Shown: positions 27,529-36,417 of the stretch, piece after piece | Numbering within the stretch: the first letter of the stretch is position 1 | How the letters are laid out: every line of letters begins with the position of its first letter | From: Nakamurella lactea DSM 19367 | GTDB taxonomy: Bacteria > Actinomycetota > Actinomycetes > Mycobacteriales > Nakamurellaceae | Direction: 5' to 3' | Assembly: GCF_000426645.1 (NCBI RefSeq) | Contig: NZ_AUFT01000008.1 | Coordinates: forward strand, 390,696-454,695 | DNA: 64,000 bases | Made by a program: the position numbers and the translations under genes | The notes under the pieces: generated by a model | What the model was told of the DNA's origin: nothing | The model's database searches: none | What the model saw: the letters and a program-made list of their open reading frames with translations, nothing else

Positions 27529-27891
27529 GGCGTCATTGTCCCAAGTTCCATCGAAGATGAACGCGATTTGAAAACTTCGCCGGTTCGGCGGCGATGCTCA
27601 CGGGAAAGTCCAGTGGCGAGCCACGTTCGGCGCAGTCTTCTGTCGCAGACGGTGAAATGCGTTGCGGTGAGCCGCTTGTCGAGCGGCGCCAGCGGGGCTC
27701 TGATCGGATGTCGAAGTCCGCCAAGACGTCCGGCTCGGGCGAATTGTCGGTCCGCGCCGCCCCTGGAACGTGAGCGACTTCACCCGATCGGGGCATCGTC
27801 AGGGCCGATGCGCCGTCGACGAAGTCCGCATACCGCGTACGGCCGGATTCACGGCCGCACCGGATATCGTCGTGGAGAAGGAGCCGCCGCC
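27529..27891. other. Divergent intergenic region, nothing certain
   Basis: A 363-bp gap between the divergent GT87 and AidB-like genes. It should contain both promoters. It looks slightly less GC-biased than its surroundings. Reading frames that cross it have atypical composition and I do not call them. GGAGAAGGAG at about 27873 is the ribosome-binding site of the plus-strand gene. Confidence 0.5.
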
Positions 27892-29523
27892 ATGCCGCCA
27901 ACCCACCAGGTCACCAACCAGGTCCCGCCGCTGATCGGCCACAACGCGACCAGCGCCGATCCGGCGCTGCTGGCCGGCCTGGGCGCCGTCGGGGTCGGTA
28001 TCGACGGGTCGCTGACCGAGTTGGGCGCGGCTGCCGGCTCCGCCGAGCTGCAACAGGCCGCGCGGCTGGCCAACGAGTACCCGCCGCGGCTGCGCACCCA
28101 CGATGGCACCGGCCACCGGATCGACGAGGTGGAGTACCACCCGGCCTGGCACACGCTGATGACGGCAGCCGTCGGGGCCGGCCTGCATGCAGCGCCCTGG
28201 GCGCCGGGCGCCGGGGCGCACCCGCACCTGCGGCGCGCTGCCGGGTTCTATCTGTGGAACTTCACCGAGGCCGGTCACCTGTGTCCGATCTCGATGACGT
28301 ACGCCGTGATCCCGGCGCTCCGGCACGCCCCGGCGCTGGCCGCTCGGTATGAGCCGAGTCTGCAGGCCCGAAGCTACGACTTCGGCTTGCGGCCGCCGGC
28401 CGACAAGGCCGGTCTGCTGGCCGGCATGTCGATGACCGAGAAGCAGGGCGGCTCCGATGTGCAGGCAAACACCACCACCGCGGTGCCGGACAGCGGGGCT
28501 GACGACGCCGGTGCGGCCGGGTATCGCCTGACCGGGCACAAATGGTTCACCTCGGCACCGATGAACGATCTGTTCCTCAGCCTCGCCCGGACCCCCGCCG
28601 GACTGAGCTGTTTCCTGCTGCCCAGGGTGCTGCCGGACGGCAGTCGCAATGCGATCGCCCTGCAGCGGCTGAAGGACAAACTTGGCAACCGATCGAACGC
28701 CTCCGCCGAGATCGAGTACGACGGCGCGTTCGGCTGGCTGGTCGGTGACGAGGGTCGCGGGGTCCCGACCATCATCGAGATGGTCACCATGACCCGGCTG
28801 GACTGCGTGCTGGGATCGGCCGGGCAGTTGCGCGCCGCGGTGACGCACGCCGCCCATCACGCCGCGCATCGCAGCGCGTTCGGCCGGCCGCTGATCGACC
28901 AGCCGGCGATGACGGCCGTGCTGGCGGACCTCGCGGTGGAGAGCTGGGCGGCCACCCTGACCGGCCTGCGACTTGCCCAAGCGGTGGACGCCGGCGAGCG
29001 GGACCTGCTCCGTTTGGCGTTGCCGGTGAGCAAGTTCTGGGTCTGCAAGCGTGCCGTGCCGGCGATCGCCGAGGCGCTGGAGTGCTTGGGCGGCAACGGC
29101 TATGTAGAGGAGTCGGTGCTGCCGCGGCTCTTCCGGGAGTCGCCGCTGAACGGGCTATGGGAAGGGTCGGGGAACGTCACCGCGTTGGACGCGCTGCGCG
29201 CGGTCGGCCGTTCGCCCGCCGCCGTCGCGGCACTGCGGGACGAGCTGGCCGGCGCGGCCGGCGTCAACCCGCTGTTCGACGCCGACCTGCGCCGGCTGGA
29301 AAGCGCGCTGGCCGACCCGGCTCCGGCCACCGCGCGCCGGATCGCCTCGCTGACGGCGAAACTGCTCGCCGGCTCGCTGCTGATCAAGCTGGCGCCGGCC
29401 GCCGTCGCGGACCTCTACTGCGCCACCCGGCTGGGGGATGCCGGCGACCGGGTGTTCGGCGACCTGCCCGCCGGCTACCCGCTGGCCGAGATCGCCAGCG
29501 CAGTCACCCCCGCCCCGAGGTAG
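27892..29523 (+). CDS. AidB-like acyl-CoA dehydrogenase family flavoprotein
   Basis: 543-residue FAD protein. It resembles AidB: TNQVPPLIGHNATSADPALL at the start, YPPRLRTHDGTGHRIDEVEYHP, MSMTEKQGGSDVQANTT, HKWFTSAPMNDLFL, RLKDKLGNRSNASAEIEYDG, CLGGNGYVEESVLPRLFRES and LWEGSGN. The family includes a DNA-binding alkylation-response flavoprotein with weak isovaleryl-CoA dehydrogenase activity. The ATG at 27892 follows GGAGAAGGAG. It lies 150 bp before carbamate kinase on the same strand. It may dehydrogenate an acyl-CoA of the neighbouring pathway or act in alkylation response; sequence favours the AidB subfamily. Confidence 0.9.
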   Translation: MPPTHQVTNQVPPLIGHNATSADPALLAGLGAVGVGIDGSLTELGAAAGSAELQQAARLANEYPPRLRTHDGTGHRIDEVEYHPAWHTLMTAAVGAGLHAAPWAPGAGAHPHLRRAAGFYLWNFTEAGHLCPISMTYAVIPALRHAPALAARYEPSLQARSYDFGLRPPADKAGLLAGMSMTEKQGGSDVQANTTTAVPDSGADDAGAAGYRLTGHKWFTSAPMNDLFLSLARTPAGLSCFLLPRVLPDGSRNAIALQRLKDKLGNRSNASAEIEYDGAFGWLVGDEGRGVPTIIEMVTMTRLDCVLGSAGQLRAAVTHAAHHAAHRSAFGRPLIDQPAMTAVLADLAVESWAATLTGLRLAQAVDAGERDLLRLALPVSKFWVCKRAVPAIAEALECLGGNGYVEESVLPRLFRESPLNGLWEGSGNVTALDALRAVGRSPAAVAALRDELAGAAGVNPLFDADLRRLESALADPAPATARRIASLTAKLLAGSLLIKLAPAAVADLYCATRLGDAGDRVFGDLPAGYPLAEIASAVTPAPR

Positions 29524-29673
29524 CGGAAACCTGTCGCGGGACCGGAAAGTGCGGCGGCGTGTCCTGGAAAGAAGCGCTACCTGCGGGGGTTCGGCAGAAA
29601 ACGTCGGCGATCCACGATGGGGTCGTCAGTTCGTGACGAAGGTACCCGCGCTCCCGCTTCCTACGCTGACGGG

Positions 29674-30687
29674 ATGACCGCTGCGGGTACGACGGGGAGT
29701 TGGGCGAATCGGGTGCTGGTCGCCCTGGGCGGCAACGCGATGAGCGCCCCCGACGGCTCGGCGACCGAGGTCGACCAGATTGAGGCGCTGGGCCGGGCGG
29801 CCACCCACATCGCCGACCTGGTGGCGGCCGGGGTGCAGGTAGCGGTGACGCACGGCAACGGGCCGCAGGTGGGCAATCTGCTGGTGAAGAACGAACTGAC
29901 CGCGCAGGTGGTGCCGCCGGTCTCGCTGGACTGGTGCGTCGCGTCCACCCAGGCCACCATCGGTTTCGTGCTCGCCGACGCGCTGGAATCCGAGTTCGCC
30001 GCCCGAGGCATCGACCGGCCGGTGGCGAGCCTGGTGACCCGCACGCTGGTCGACGGTGCCGATCCGGCGTTCGCGACGCCGACCAAGCCGGTCGGCCGGT
30101 ACCTGGACAAGGCGGCCGCCCAGCCGTTCATCGACCTCGGGCAGCACTGGCGCGACTTCGGCGACAAGGGCTGGCGCCGGGTGGTCGCCTCCCCCCGGCC
30201 ACTGCGGATCCTGGACGCGCCGGTCGCGGCGACGCTGGTCGAATCCGGCACCGTGGTGATCTGCTCCGGTGGTGGTGGCATCCCGGTGGCCCGAACGGCT
30301 TCCGCCGGCGACGCACCCGGCCGGCTGACGGGCGTCGAAGCAGTGATCGACAAGGACCACTCGGCCGCGATCCTGGCCGACCTGCTGGACTGTGACGCCC
30401 TGGTGATCGCCACCGACATCGACAACGCGGTGCTGCACTACGGCACTCCGCAGGCCCGACCGCTGGGGCTGGTTGGGGTCGCGGAGATGGCGGGTTACCT
30501 CGCCGAGGGTCACTTCGCCGCCGGCTCGATGGGGCCGAAAGTTGAAGCCGCACACCGCTTCGCGGCCGGCCAGGGCCGGACCGGAACGGCCGGGCGGACG
30601 TCGATCATCACCCGGCTGGACCTGCTGACGCAGGCGCTGACCAGCGAGCCGGGCAGCGTGGGTACCGTCATCCGCGGGGGATCCTGA
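29674..30687 (+). CDS. arcC: Carbamate kinase
   Basis: Amino-acid-kinase-fold enzyme that makes ATP from carbamoyl phosphate and ADP, releasing carbamate. The 337 residues are slightly longer than the usual 310. Motifs are VLVALGGNAMSAPDG, VAVTHGNGPQVGNLLVKNE, VICSGGGGIPVARTA, VEAVIDKDHSAAILADLL, LVIATDIDNAVLHYGTPQ and FAAGSMGPKVEAA. I saw no arginine deiminase genes, which argues against the arginine deiminase pathway. Its 84-bp spacing from the ring-opening amidohydrolase suggests it handles carbamoyl groups released from a ureide. Confidence 0.94.
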   Translation: MTAAGTTGSWANRVLVALGGNAMSAPDGSATEVDQIEALGRAATHIADLVAAGVQVAVTHGNGPQVGNLLVKNELTAQVVPPVSLDWCVASTQATIGFVLADALESEFAARGIDRPVASLVTRTLVDGADPAFATPTKPVGRYLDKAAAQPFIDLGQHWRDFGDKGWRRVVASPRPLRILDAPVAATLVESGTVVICSGGGGIPVARTASAGDAPGRLTGVEAVIDKDHSAAILADLLDCDALVIATDIDNAVLHYGTPQARPLGLVGVAEMAGYLAEGHFAAGSMGPKVEAAHRFAAGQGRTGTAGRTSIITRLDLLTQALTSEPGSVGTVIRGGS

Positions 30688-30771
30688 CCCCGTCGCGATC
30701 CCGTGCGGGCCGAACCGAACCGAGCACCGTTTCCGCATCATCCCGAGAGAGAACCGAAGGAGCGCAACACC

Positions 30772-31914
30772 ATGGCGAACCAGCCCGAAGCGATCGAGGT
30801 CCGGAAGGTCCCGCTGCACAACGTGTCCGACGCCAGCGAGCTGGCGAAGTTGATCGACGACGGGGTGCTGGACGCCGACCGGGTGGTCGCCGTGATCGGC
30901 AAGACCGAGGGCAACGGCGGCGTCAACGACTACACCCGGATCATCGCCGACCGTGCGTTCCGTGAGGTGATCGCGGACAAGGGCACCCGCTCGGCCGAGG
31001 AGATCAAAGGTATCCCGATCGTCTGGTCCGGCGGCACCGACGGGGTGATCTCCCCGCACGCAACGATTTTCGCCACCGTTCCGGCCGAGCAGGCGGTGCA
31101 GACCGAAGAACCGCGGCTGTCCGTCGGCTTCGCGATGAGCGAGCAGCTGCTGCCCGAGGACATCGGCCGGGTCGCCATGGTCGAGAAGGTGGCCGCCGGG
31201 GTACGGGTCGCCATGGAGCGGGCCGGCATCACCGACGTCGCCGACGTGCACTACGTGCAGACCAAGACCCCGCTGCTGACGATCGACTCGATCCGCGACG
31301 CGCATTCCCGCGGCAAGACCGTCCGGACCAACGACACCCTCAAGTCGATGGAGCTGTCCAACGGCACGGCCGCGCTTGGCATTGCCGTTGCGCTCGGTGA
31401 GATCGAGATGCCGACCGACGAGGAGGTGTTGACCAACTTCGAGAAGTTCTCGTCGGTGGCGTCCTGCTCGTCCGGGGTGGAACTGGACTGCGCGCAGATC
31501 GTGGTGGTCGGTAACGTCCGCGGCGTCGGTGGCCGGTACCGGATCGGGCACTCGGTGATGACGGACGCACTGGACGCCGACGGCATCTGGGACGCGATCC
31601 GGGGCGCCGGCCTCGACCTGCCGGAGCGTCCGCACCACACCGACCTGAAGGGTCGGCTGGTCAACGTGTTCCTCAAGTGCGAGGCATCGAAGGACGGCAT
31701 GGTGCGCGGCAGGCGCAACGCCATGATGGATGACTCGGACGTCAGCTGGCACCGGCAGATCAAGGCCACCGTCGGCGGCGTCACCGCCGCGGTCACCGGA
31801 GACCCGGCGGTCTTCGTCTCCATCGCGGCCGATCACCAGGGACCGGAGGGTGGCGGCCCGGTGATCGCCATCATCGACACCGGCGACGATCCCACCGGAT
31901 ACCAGTTCCCCTGA
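30772..31914 (+). CDS. Barbiturase/cyanuric acid amidohydrolase family enzyme
   Basis: 380-residue ring-opening amidohydrolase of a small family that hydrolyses barbiturate to ureidomalonate or cyanurate to carboxybiuret. The family has three repeats, each giving a Ser-Lys pair. Visible candidates are Lys44 (GKTEGNGG) with Ser86 ([12 protein letters not shown]), Lys165 (QTKTPLLT) with Ser234/235 ([13 protein letters not shown]), and Lys302 with the late [16 protein letters not shown] segment. The ATG at 30772 follows GAAGGAG. I cannot decide between barbiturate and cyanurate. No urease, biuret hydrolase or allophanate hydrolase is in the window. It follows carbamate kinase. Confidence 0.9.
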   Translation: MANQPEAIEVRKVPLHNVSDASELAKLIDDGVLDADRVVAVIGKTEGNGGVNDYTRIIADRAFREVIADKGTRSAEEIKGIPIVWSGGTDGVISPHATIFATVPAEQAVQTEEPRLSVGFAMSEQLLPEDIGRVAMVEKVAAGVRVAMERAGITDVADVHYVQTKTPLLTIDSIRDAHSRGKTVRTNDTLKSMELSNGTAALGIAVALGEIEMPTDEEVLTNFEKFSSVASCSSGVELDCAQIVVVGNVRGVGGRYRIGHSVMTDALDADGIWDAIRGAGLDLPERPHHTDLKGRLVNVFLKCEASKDGMVRGRRNAMMDDSDVSWHRQIKATVGGVTAAVTGDPAVFVSIAADHQGPEGGGPVIAIIDTGDDPTGYQFP

Positions 31915-31944
31915 CGATCCCGGTCCGCGGGTTCCCGGGTGGCG

Positions 31945-33039
31945 TCAGCCCCTCGTCGGTCCCGGCTCGGCAAACTCGATCCGGTTGCGGCCGTTGACCT
32001 TCGCCGCATACAGGGCTCGGTCGGCCAGCTCGACCAGCGCGTCGGAGCGCAGGTCGTGCTCGGGATAGTTGGCGATGCCGAACGACAAGGTGGTGGTGAT
32101 CGTCGCGTCGTCGACCGCGACGCGGGTGGCCTCGCACTCCACCCGGAGCTCCTCGGCGCGGGCCTGGGCGTCGGCCAATGACACCCCGGGGAGCATCATC
32201 AGGAACTCCTCGCCGCCGTAGCGGAATACCACATCCCGCGGACCGGACCGGCGGGCCAGCAGGCCGGCAAGTTCCCGCAGGATCGCGTCGCCCGTCGGAT
32301 GCCCGTAGGTGTCGTTGACCAACTTGAACTGGTCGATGTCGACCATCACCAGGGTCAACGGGAGTCCGTCCCGGCGACAGGAGTTCAACTCGTCGGCCAG
32401 CCGGTCCTCCAGGTGGCGCCGGTTGTACAGCCCGGTCAGCGGGTCACGGCTGGCCTGATCCTGCAATTGCTCCTGCAGCGTGGTGATCTCGGTCAGTTGG
32501 GCCTCCAGCTGCCGCCGGCTGTCCTGCAGGGCGACCCCGCGGGTGAAGGCTGCATAGGCGAAGTTCCACAGGTAGGCGGTCAGCCCGACGATGCACAGCA
32601 TCGACACCGGCAACGAGGTGTCCGGCCGGAAGTGCGCTCCGGCGATGGCGAGGCCGATCGCGGCGCCGGCCGCCAGTGCCAGCAGCGAATGCCACAGACC
32701 GCGCAGCGACTCGAAAACCACCTGGTTCAGGGTAACCGCAGTGAACACGCTGAAGGTGATCCACAGCGGGAACCCCCAGTACGCCACCCAGATCCCGAAC
32801 AGGAAGCCGTCGAACAGCAGGTTCTGCAACTCGGCCCGCACCTGATGCCGAGCAGCGCGGGCGCGGAACAGAGCCACCCACGGGTAGATCAGCAGGTTGA
32901 CCCCGAGCAGGATCCACTCCAGCGGTGCGGCACCCCGTTCGGCGAGGTAGAAGGCCAACACCACGAACAGCACCGCGAAGAAGACCGAGCGGTTCCGGGC
33001 ATTCAGCCGGACTGTCCAATGTGTCGCCCGGGTCCCCAT
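31945..33039 (-). CDS. Membrane GGDEF diguanylate cyclase
   Basis: Makes cyclic di-GMP. 364 residues: about five or six hydrophobic helices up to about residue 175 (SVFFAVLFVVLAFYLAE, LLGVNLLIYPWVAL, FGIWVAYWGFPLWITFSVF), resembling a MASE2-type sensor, then a short coiled coil (RRQLEAQLTEITTLQEQLQ) and a GGDEF domain. The active loop is RYGGEEF, so catalysis is expected. The allosteric I-site position reads GPRD instead of RxxD, so product inhibition is probably lost. DPLTGLYNRRHLEDRL and DIDQFKLVNDTYGH are intact. It converges with the amidohydrolase and appears monocistronic. Confidence 0.94.
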   Translation of the reverse strand: MGTRATHWTVRLNARNRSVFFAVLFVVLAFYLAERGAAPLEWILLGVNLLIYPWVALFRARAARHQVRAELQNLLFDGFLFGIWVAYWGFPLWITFSVFTAVTLNQVVFESLRGLWHSLLALAAGAAIGLAIAGAHFRPDTSLPVSMLCIVGLTAYLWNFAYAAFTRGVALQDSRRQLEAQLTEITTLQEQLQDQASRDPLTGLYNRRHLEDRLADELNSCRRDGLPLTLVMVDIDQFKLVNDTYGHPTGDAILRELAGLLARRSGPRDVVFRYGGEEFLMMLPGVSLADAQARAEELRVECEATRVAVDDATITTTLSFGIANYPEHDLRSDALVELADRALYAAKVNGRNRIEFAEPGPTRG

Positions 33040-33318
33040 GGTCCTACTGTAGGCAGCCGCGATCGACCGGCCTCGCGGCCCCGAGCACGGCGGCATCGTG
33101 CGAGCACGGCGGCATCGTGGTCGGCGAAGGCCGACCACCAACGTCGTTATCCGCCGGAGTCAGCCTGCCGGCGTGGTGGCGCGGGCGGAGCCCATCCGGG
33201 CCATCGCCGCCAGCGCGGACGCCCGGCCGGAGAACCCGATGATCCACGGCGACAGGGCCGCATGGCTGCCGTCCGGAGCGGCGGCCAGGGGTCCGGCTGC
33301 CGGTCGGCCTCGCCGATG

Positions 33319-35460
33319 TCAGGACTCTTCCGGCGGCGCCACCAGTCCAAGGGTGGCCGGCAGGGGCGGGGCATCGCCGCGGACGTGCTGGTTCACGAAG
33401 CCGAGTACCACCTGATACCAGACCTTCGCGTGCTGCGGGGTGAGCACCCAGTGGTTCTCGTCGGGGAAGTACAGGAACCGGTGGACCGTCGACCCGTCGG
33501 CCTCGGCCGGCAGCCCGGAGTGGGCCAGCAGGTCGTACCAGAGCCGCAGCCCCTCGCCGATCGGCACCCGGTAATCCCGGTCCCCGTGCACCACCAGCAT
33601 CGGGGTGACGATCTTGTCGACCGAGCGATGCGGCGAGAACTCGGTGGACATCGCCGGAGTCATCTCCTGCGCCCAGAACATCGACATGTCGGTGGTGGCG
33701 CCGAACTGGTCCAATGCCCACAGCGAGGCGTGGGTGACGATCGCGGCGAATCGATCCGTATGCCCGGCAACCCAATTGGCCATGTAGCCGCCGAACGAGC
33801 CGCCCATCGCCACCGTCTTCGATCCATCGATGTCGGCCCGGGCCTCCACGCTGTCGGTGATCGACATCAGGTCGGTGAACGGCTCGGCGCCCCACCGTCC
33901 CCAGCCGCGTTGGATGAACTCCTGGCCGTAGCCGGTGGACAGCGCGGGATCGGGCAGCAGCACCGCGTAGCCCTGCGCCACCATGTTCCACGGGGTCCAC
34001 CGCCAGCTCCAGGCGTTCCAGGATCCGAGCGGCCCACCGTGGATCCACAGTGCCAGCGGCGCAGGCGATTCCGTGGACACGCCGGACGGCAACGCCAACC
34101 AACCGCGGACTCGGGACCCGTCGGCCGCGGTGGTCTGCACCTCTTCCAACCGGCCGGGCAGCGTCGGCCGCTCTGCCGGGTTGGGCAACCGGGTGACATC
34201 GCCCGAGGCCAGATCGATGCGCACCACCTCGGCGGGGTATTCGTACGAGCTGCGCACGGCGAAGACGGCGCTACCGTCCGGGTGGGGCACCGCGTCCGAG
34301 TAGGCGGCATCGTCGTGGGTGAGCTGGGTGACCTCACCGGTCCCGACGTCGATCCGGAACAGCGGCGCCCGGCCGTCGGAATCGGCGACCCCCAGGATCG
34401 AGGTGCCGTCCGGGAACCAGGCCAACGGCCGCGCCCAGCGGTCCCAGCCCGCGGCCAGCGGGGTGAGTTCGCCGGCTGCCAGGTCCAGCACGCCCAGGGT
34501 CATCTGGACCGCCAACTGCGGCGTCGATCGCCGCTGGACGACCACCACAGCGCGGCCGCCGTCGGGCGAGATCGGTCCAGGTTCGTACTCGAAGGCGTTG
34601 TGCTGCAACAATACGGTCCGCTCGCCGGTCGCCACGTCGATCCTGGCCAGCACGCTGGTGAGGTCCGCGGCCGGCAGCGGGGTGTTCACCGCGGTCAGCA
34701 GGAAGCTGCCGTCCGGTGCCAGTTGCGGATGCGCCTCGCGCAGTCCGCTGCCGATGTCCGGGGTGAGGTCCCGCAGCGCCGCCGGCGGGCGGGCATCGAC
34801 CGTACTCGGGAGCATCTGGTTGGTCCCGGCGGTGTCGTCGGTCCCGGCGGCGCCCGGCTCGACCGCCAGCAGGTGCGGGGTTCCCGGCCCCAGATCGCTG
34901 TCCCAGTAACGGATCGGGTAGCCGCTGTGCAGGATGGCCTGCACCTTGGTGTCCTTGCGCAGCGCCCGCAGCTTCGCGTCCGCCGCCTCGTCCGCCGCGC
35001 CCGGGAGCAGCTCGGCGGCCACCACCACGACATCGGCGTCCTCGGCCGTCAGCAGCCCGGCGATGCCGCCGGATCGGGCGGCCACCGGCCGGGCCTCGCC
35101 GCCAGCGGCCGGGATCAGCCAGAGGGCGGCTTTCGGCTCCTCCTCGTCGGCGCTGTCCGGGTCGGGGCGGGCCGAGGTGAAGTACAGATCGCCGCTCGCC
35201 GCGAACGCCGCCCCGGTTTCACCCTTGGCGCTGCGGGTGATCCGCCGGGCCGGCTGCTCGCCGGCCGGATCCAGCTCCCAGAGCGCGGAGCGGTACGCGT
35301 TCTGCTTCGGGTTCAGGGTGGACACGCTGGTCACCACCCGAGTTCCGTCGCGGCTGACGGCCAACCCGGAGAGCCGGGGGAGGGCGATGAAGTGATCCAG
35401 GTCGTGGAACGGGGTGGCTGGGGGAGTTTGGCTGGCGGCGGATGCGTGGGAATCGGTCAC
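33319..35460 (-). CDS. S9-family peptidase (acylaminoacyl-peptidase-like)
   Basis: Probably a cytoplasmic serine peptidase, 713 residues from GTG 35460. The N-terminal about 430 residues are a WD-like beta-propeller (repeats such as GTRVVTSVSTL, SPDGGRAVVVVQ, FPDGTSILGVADSDGRAP), and the C-terminus is an alpha/beta-hydrolase. The triad is visible as Ser in GGSFGGYM (near 553), Asp in VVHGDRDYRVPIGEG (near 627) and His in FPDENHWVL (near 669). Family members degrade short or N-blocked peptides. It is alone on the minus strand between the GGDEF gene and trmB. Confidence 0.93.
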   Translation of the reverse strand: MTDSHASAASQTPPATPFHDLDHFIALPRLSGLAVSRDGTRVVTSVSTLNPKQNAYRSALWELDPAGEQPARRITRSAKGETGAAFAASGDLYFTSARPDPDSADEEEPKAALWLIPAAGGEARPVAARSGGIAGLLTAEDADVVVVAAELLPGAADEAADAKLRALRKDTKVQAILHSGYPIRYWDSDLGPGTPHLLAVEPGAAGTDDTAGTNQMLPSTVDARPPAALRDLTPDIGSGLREAHPQLAPDGSFLLTAVNTPLPAADLTSVLARIDVATGERTVLLQHNAFEYEPGPISPDGGRAVVVVQRRSTPQLAVQMTLGVLDLAAGELTPLAAGWDRWARPLAWFPDGTSILGVADSDGRAPLFRIDVGTGEVTQLTHDDAAYSDAVPHPDGSAVFAVRSSYEYPAEVVRIDLASGDVTRLPNPAERPTLPGRLEEVQTTAADGSRVRGWLALPSGVSTESPAPLALWIHGGPLGSWNAWSWRWTPWNMVAQGYAVLLPDPALSTGYGQEFIQRGWGRWGAEPFTDLMSITDSVEARADIDGSKTVAMGGSFGGYMANWVAGHTDRFAAIVTHASLWALDQFGATTDMSMFWAQEMTPAMSTEFSPHRSVDKIVTPMLVVHGDRDYRVPIGEGLRLWYDLLAHSGLPAEADGSTVHRFLYFPDENHWVLTPQHAKVWYQVVLGFVNQHVRGDAPPLPATLGLVAPPEES

Positions 35461-35547
35461 CCCGCCGATTCTGGCACGCACGCGTCGTTCATCGCGGCTG
35501 AATATCCCGTGGGTGCGAGGGTCCTCAGGATCGCCGCGATCTGCCAC

Positions 35548-36291
35548 CTACCGCCGGACGAACTCCAGGTCGAAGATCTCCCGGTCTTCCGCGAGGCCGC
35601 GACGCTCGAACCGGGTGAGCGGCCGGAAGTCCGGGCGCGGTGCCCACCCGCCGTGCGGGTTCCGCAGCGTCTTCACGCCGGTGCAGGCGGCCAGCATCTG
35701 TTCGGCGTAGTGCTCCCAGTCGGTGGCGAGCCGGAAGGTGCCGCCCTTGCGCAGCCGGGAAGCGACCAGCTCGACGAAGTCGGGGGTGACGATCCGCCGC
35801 TTGTGGTGCCGGGCCTTGGGCCACGGGTCCGGGAAGAACAGCCACACCTCGTCGATGCTGTCCGGCTGCACCAGATCGGTCAGCACCGGCACCGCGTCGG
35901 CGCGCAGTACCCGGACGTTGTCCACGTCGGATTTCGCCATGTGATGGAAGGTCTGGGCGATTCCGGGCTTGTAGACCTCGACAGCGAGCAGGTTGATCTC
36001 CGGCCGGTCGGCGGCCATCGCGACCGTCGACTCGCCCATCCCGGAACCGATCTCGATCACCAGTGGGGCGTCGCGCCCGAAGATCGCCGCACCGTCCATC
36101 GATTCACCGATGTCGTCGACGGTCAGGAACCACTTGTCGGCGTGCGCCTCCAGTGCCCGTCGCTGCACCTGGTTCACCCGACCGCCGCGCGAGGTGAAGC
36201 TGACCACCCGCCGGAAGTTGTCCGGCAGGCCGTCGGGTGGGGTGTCGCCCGGTCGGGCGGCACCGGAGGTCGGGATCCTGGGTGACGACAT
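35548..36291 (-). CDS. trmB: tRNA (guanine-N7-)-methyltransferase
   Basis: Cytoplasmic SAM-dependent enzyme making m7G46 in tRNA, 247 residues. The SAM site is IEIGSGMGESTVAMA, followed by NLLAVEVYKPGIAQ. The family signature DEVWLFFPDPWPKARHHKRR is complete, and ATDWEHYAEQML and TRFERRG near the end are typical. The ATG at 36291 has GGGAG just upstream; the longer upstream start adds an unrelated Gly/Asp stretch. Confidence 0.97.
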   Translation of the reverse strand: MSSPRIPTSGAARPGDTPPDGLPDNFRRVVSFTSRGGRVNQVQRRALEAHADKWFLTVDDIGESMDGAAIFGRDAPLVIEIGSGMGESTVAMAADRPEINLLAVEVYKPGIAQTFHHMAKSDVDNVRVLRADAVPVLTDLVQPDSIDEVWLFFPDPWPKARHHKRRIVTPDFVELVASRLRKGGTFRLATDWEHYAEQMLAACTGVKTLRNPHGGWAPRPDFRPLTRFERRGLAEDREIFDLEFVRR

Positions 36292-36417
36292 GGCTCCCGA
36301 CTCTACGGTCTGCCGCGATCCCGCGTCGCCACCGTCACCGGCTCGATCACCTGGGCCACCGGTCAAGGTGCGCCGGCCGGACCTGCCGACACTGTCGAAG
36401 AGACGCCGGAACGCCGG

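Noticed and set aside
27533..27901. Minus-strand gene in the 27.5-27.9 kb gap
   Set aside because: The 122-codon frame has no family resemblance, no ribosome-binding site, and overlaps the start of the AidB-like gene.
33082..33119. Two tandem copies of a 19-bp unit GAGCACGGCGGCATCGTG(C/G)
   Set aside because: Only two copies, non-coding, no inverted symmetry; probably a simple local duplication upstream of the GGDEF gene.
32299..36285. Very long plus-strand open frame (over 1300 codons) opposite the GGDEF, peptidase and trmB genes
   Set aside because: It is antisense to three well-supported genes, is rich in Arg/Gly/His/Gln typical of shadow frames in GC-rich DNA, and has no domain motif.
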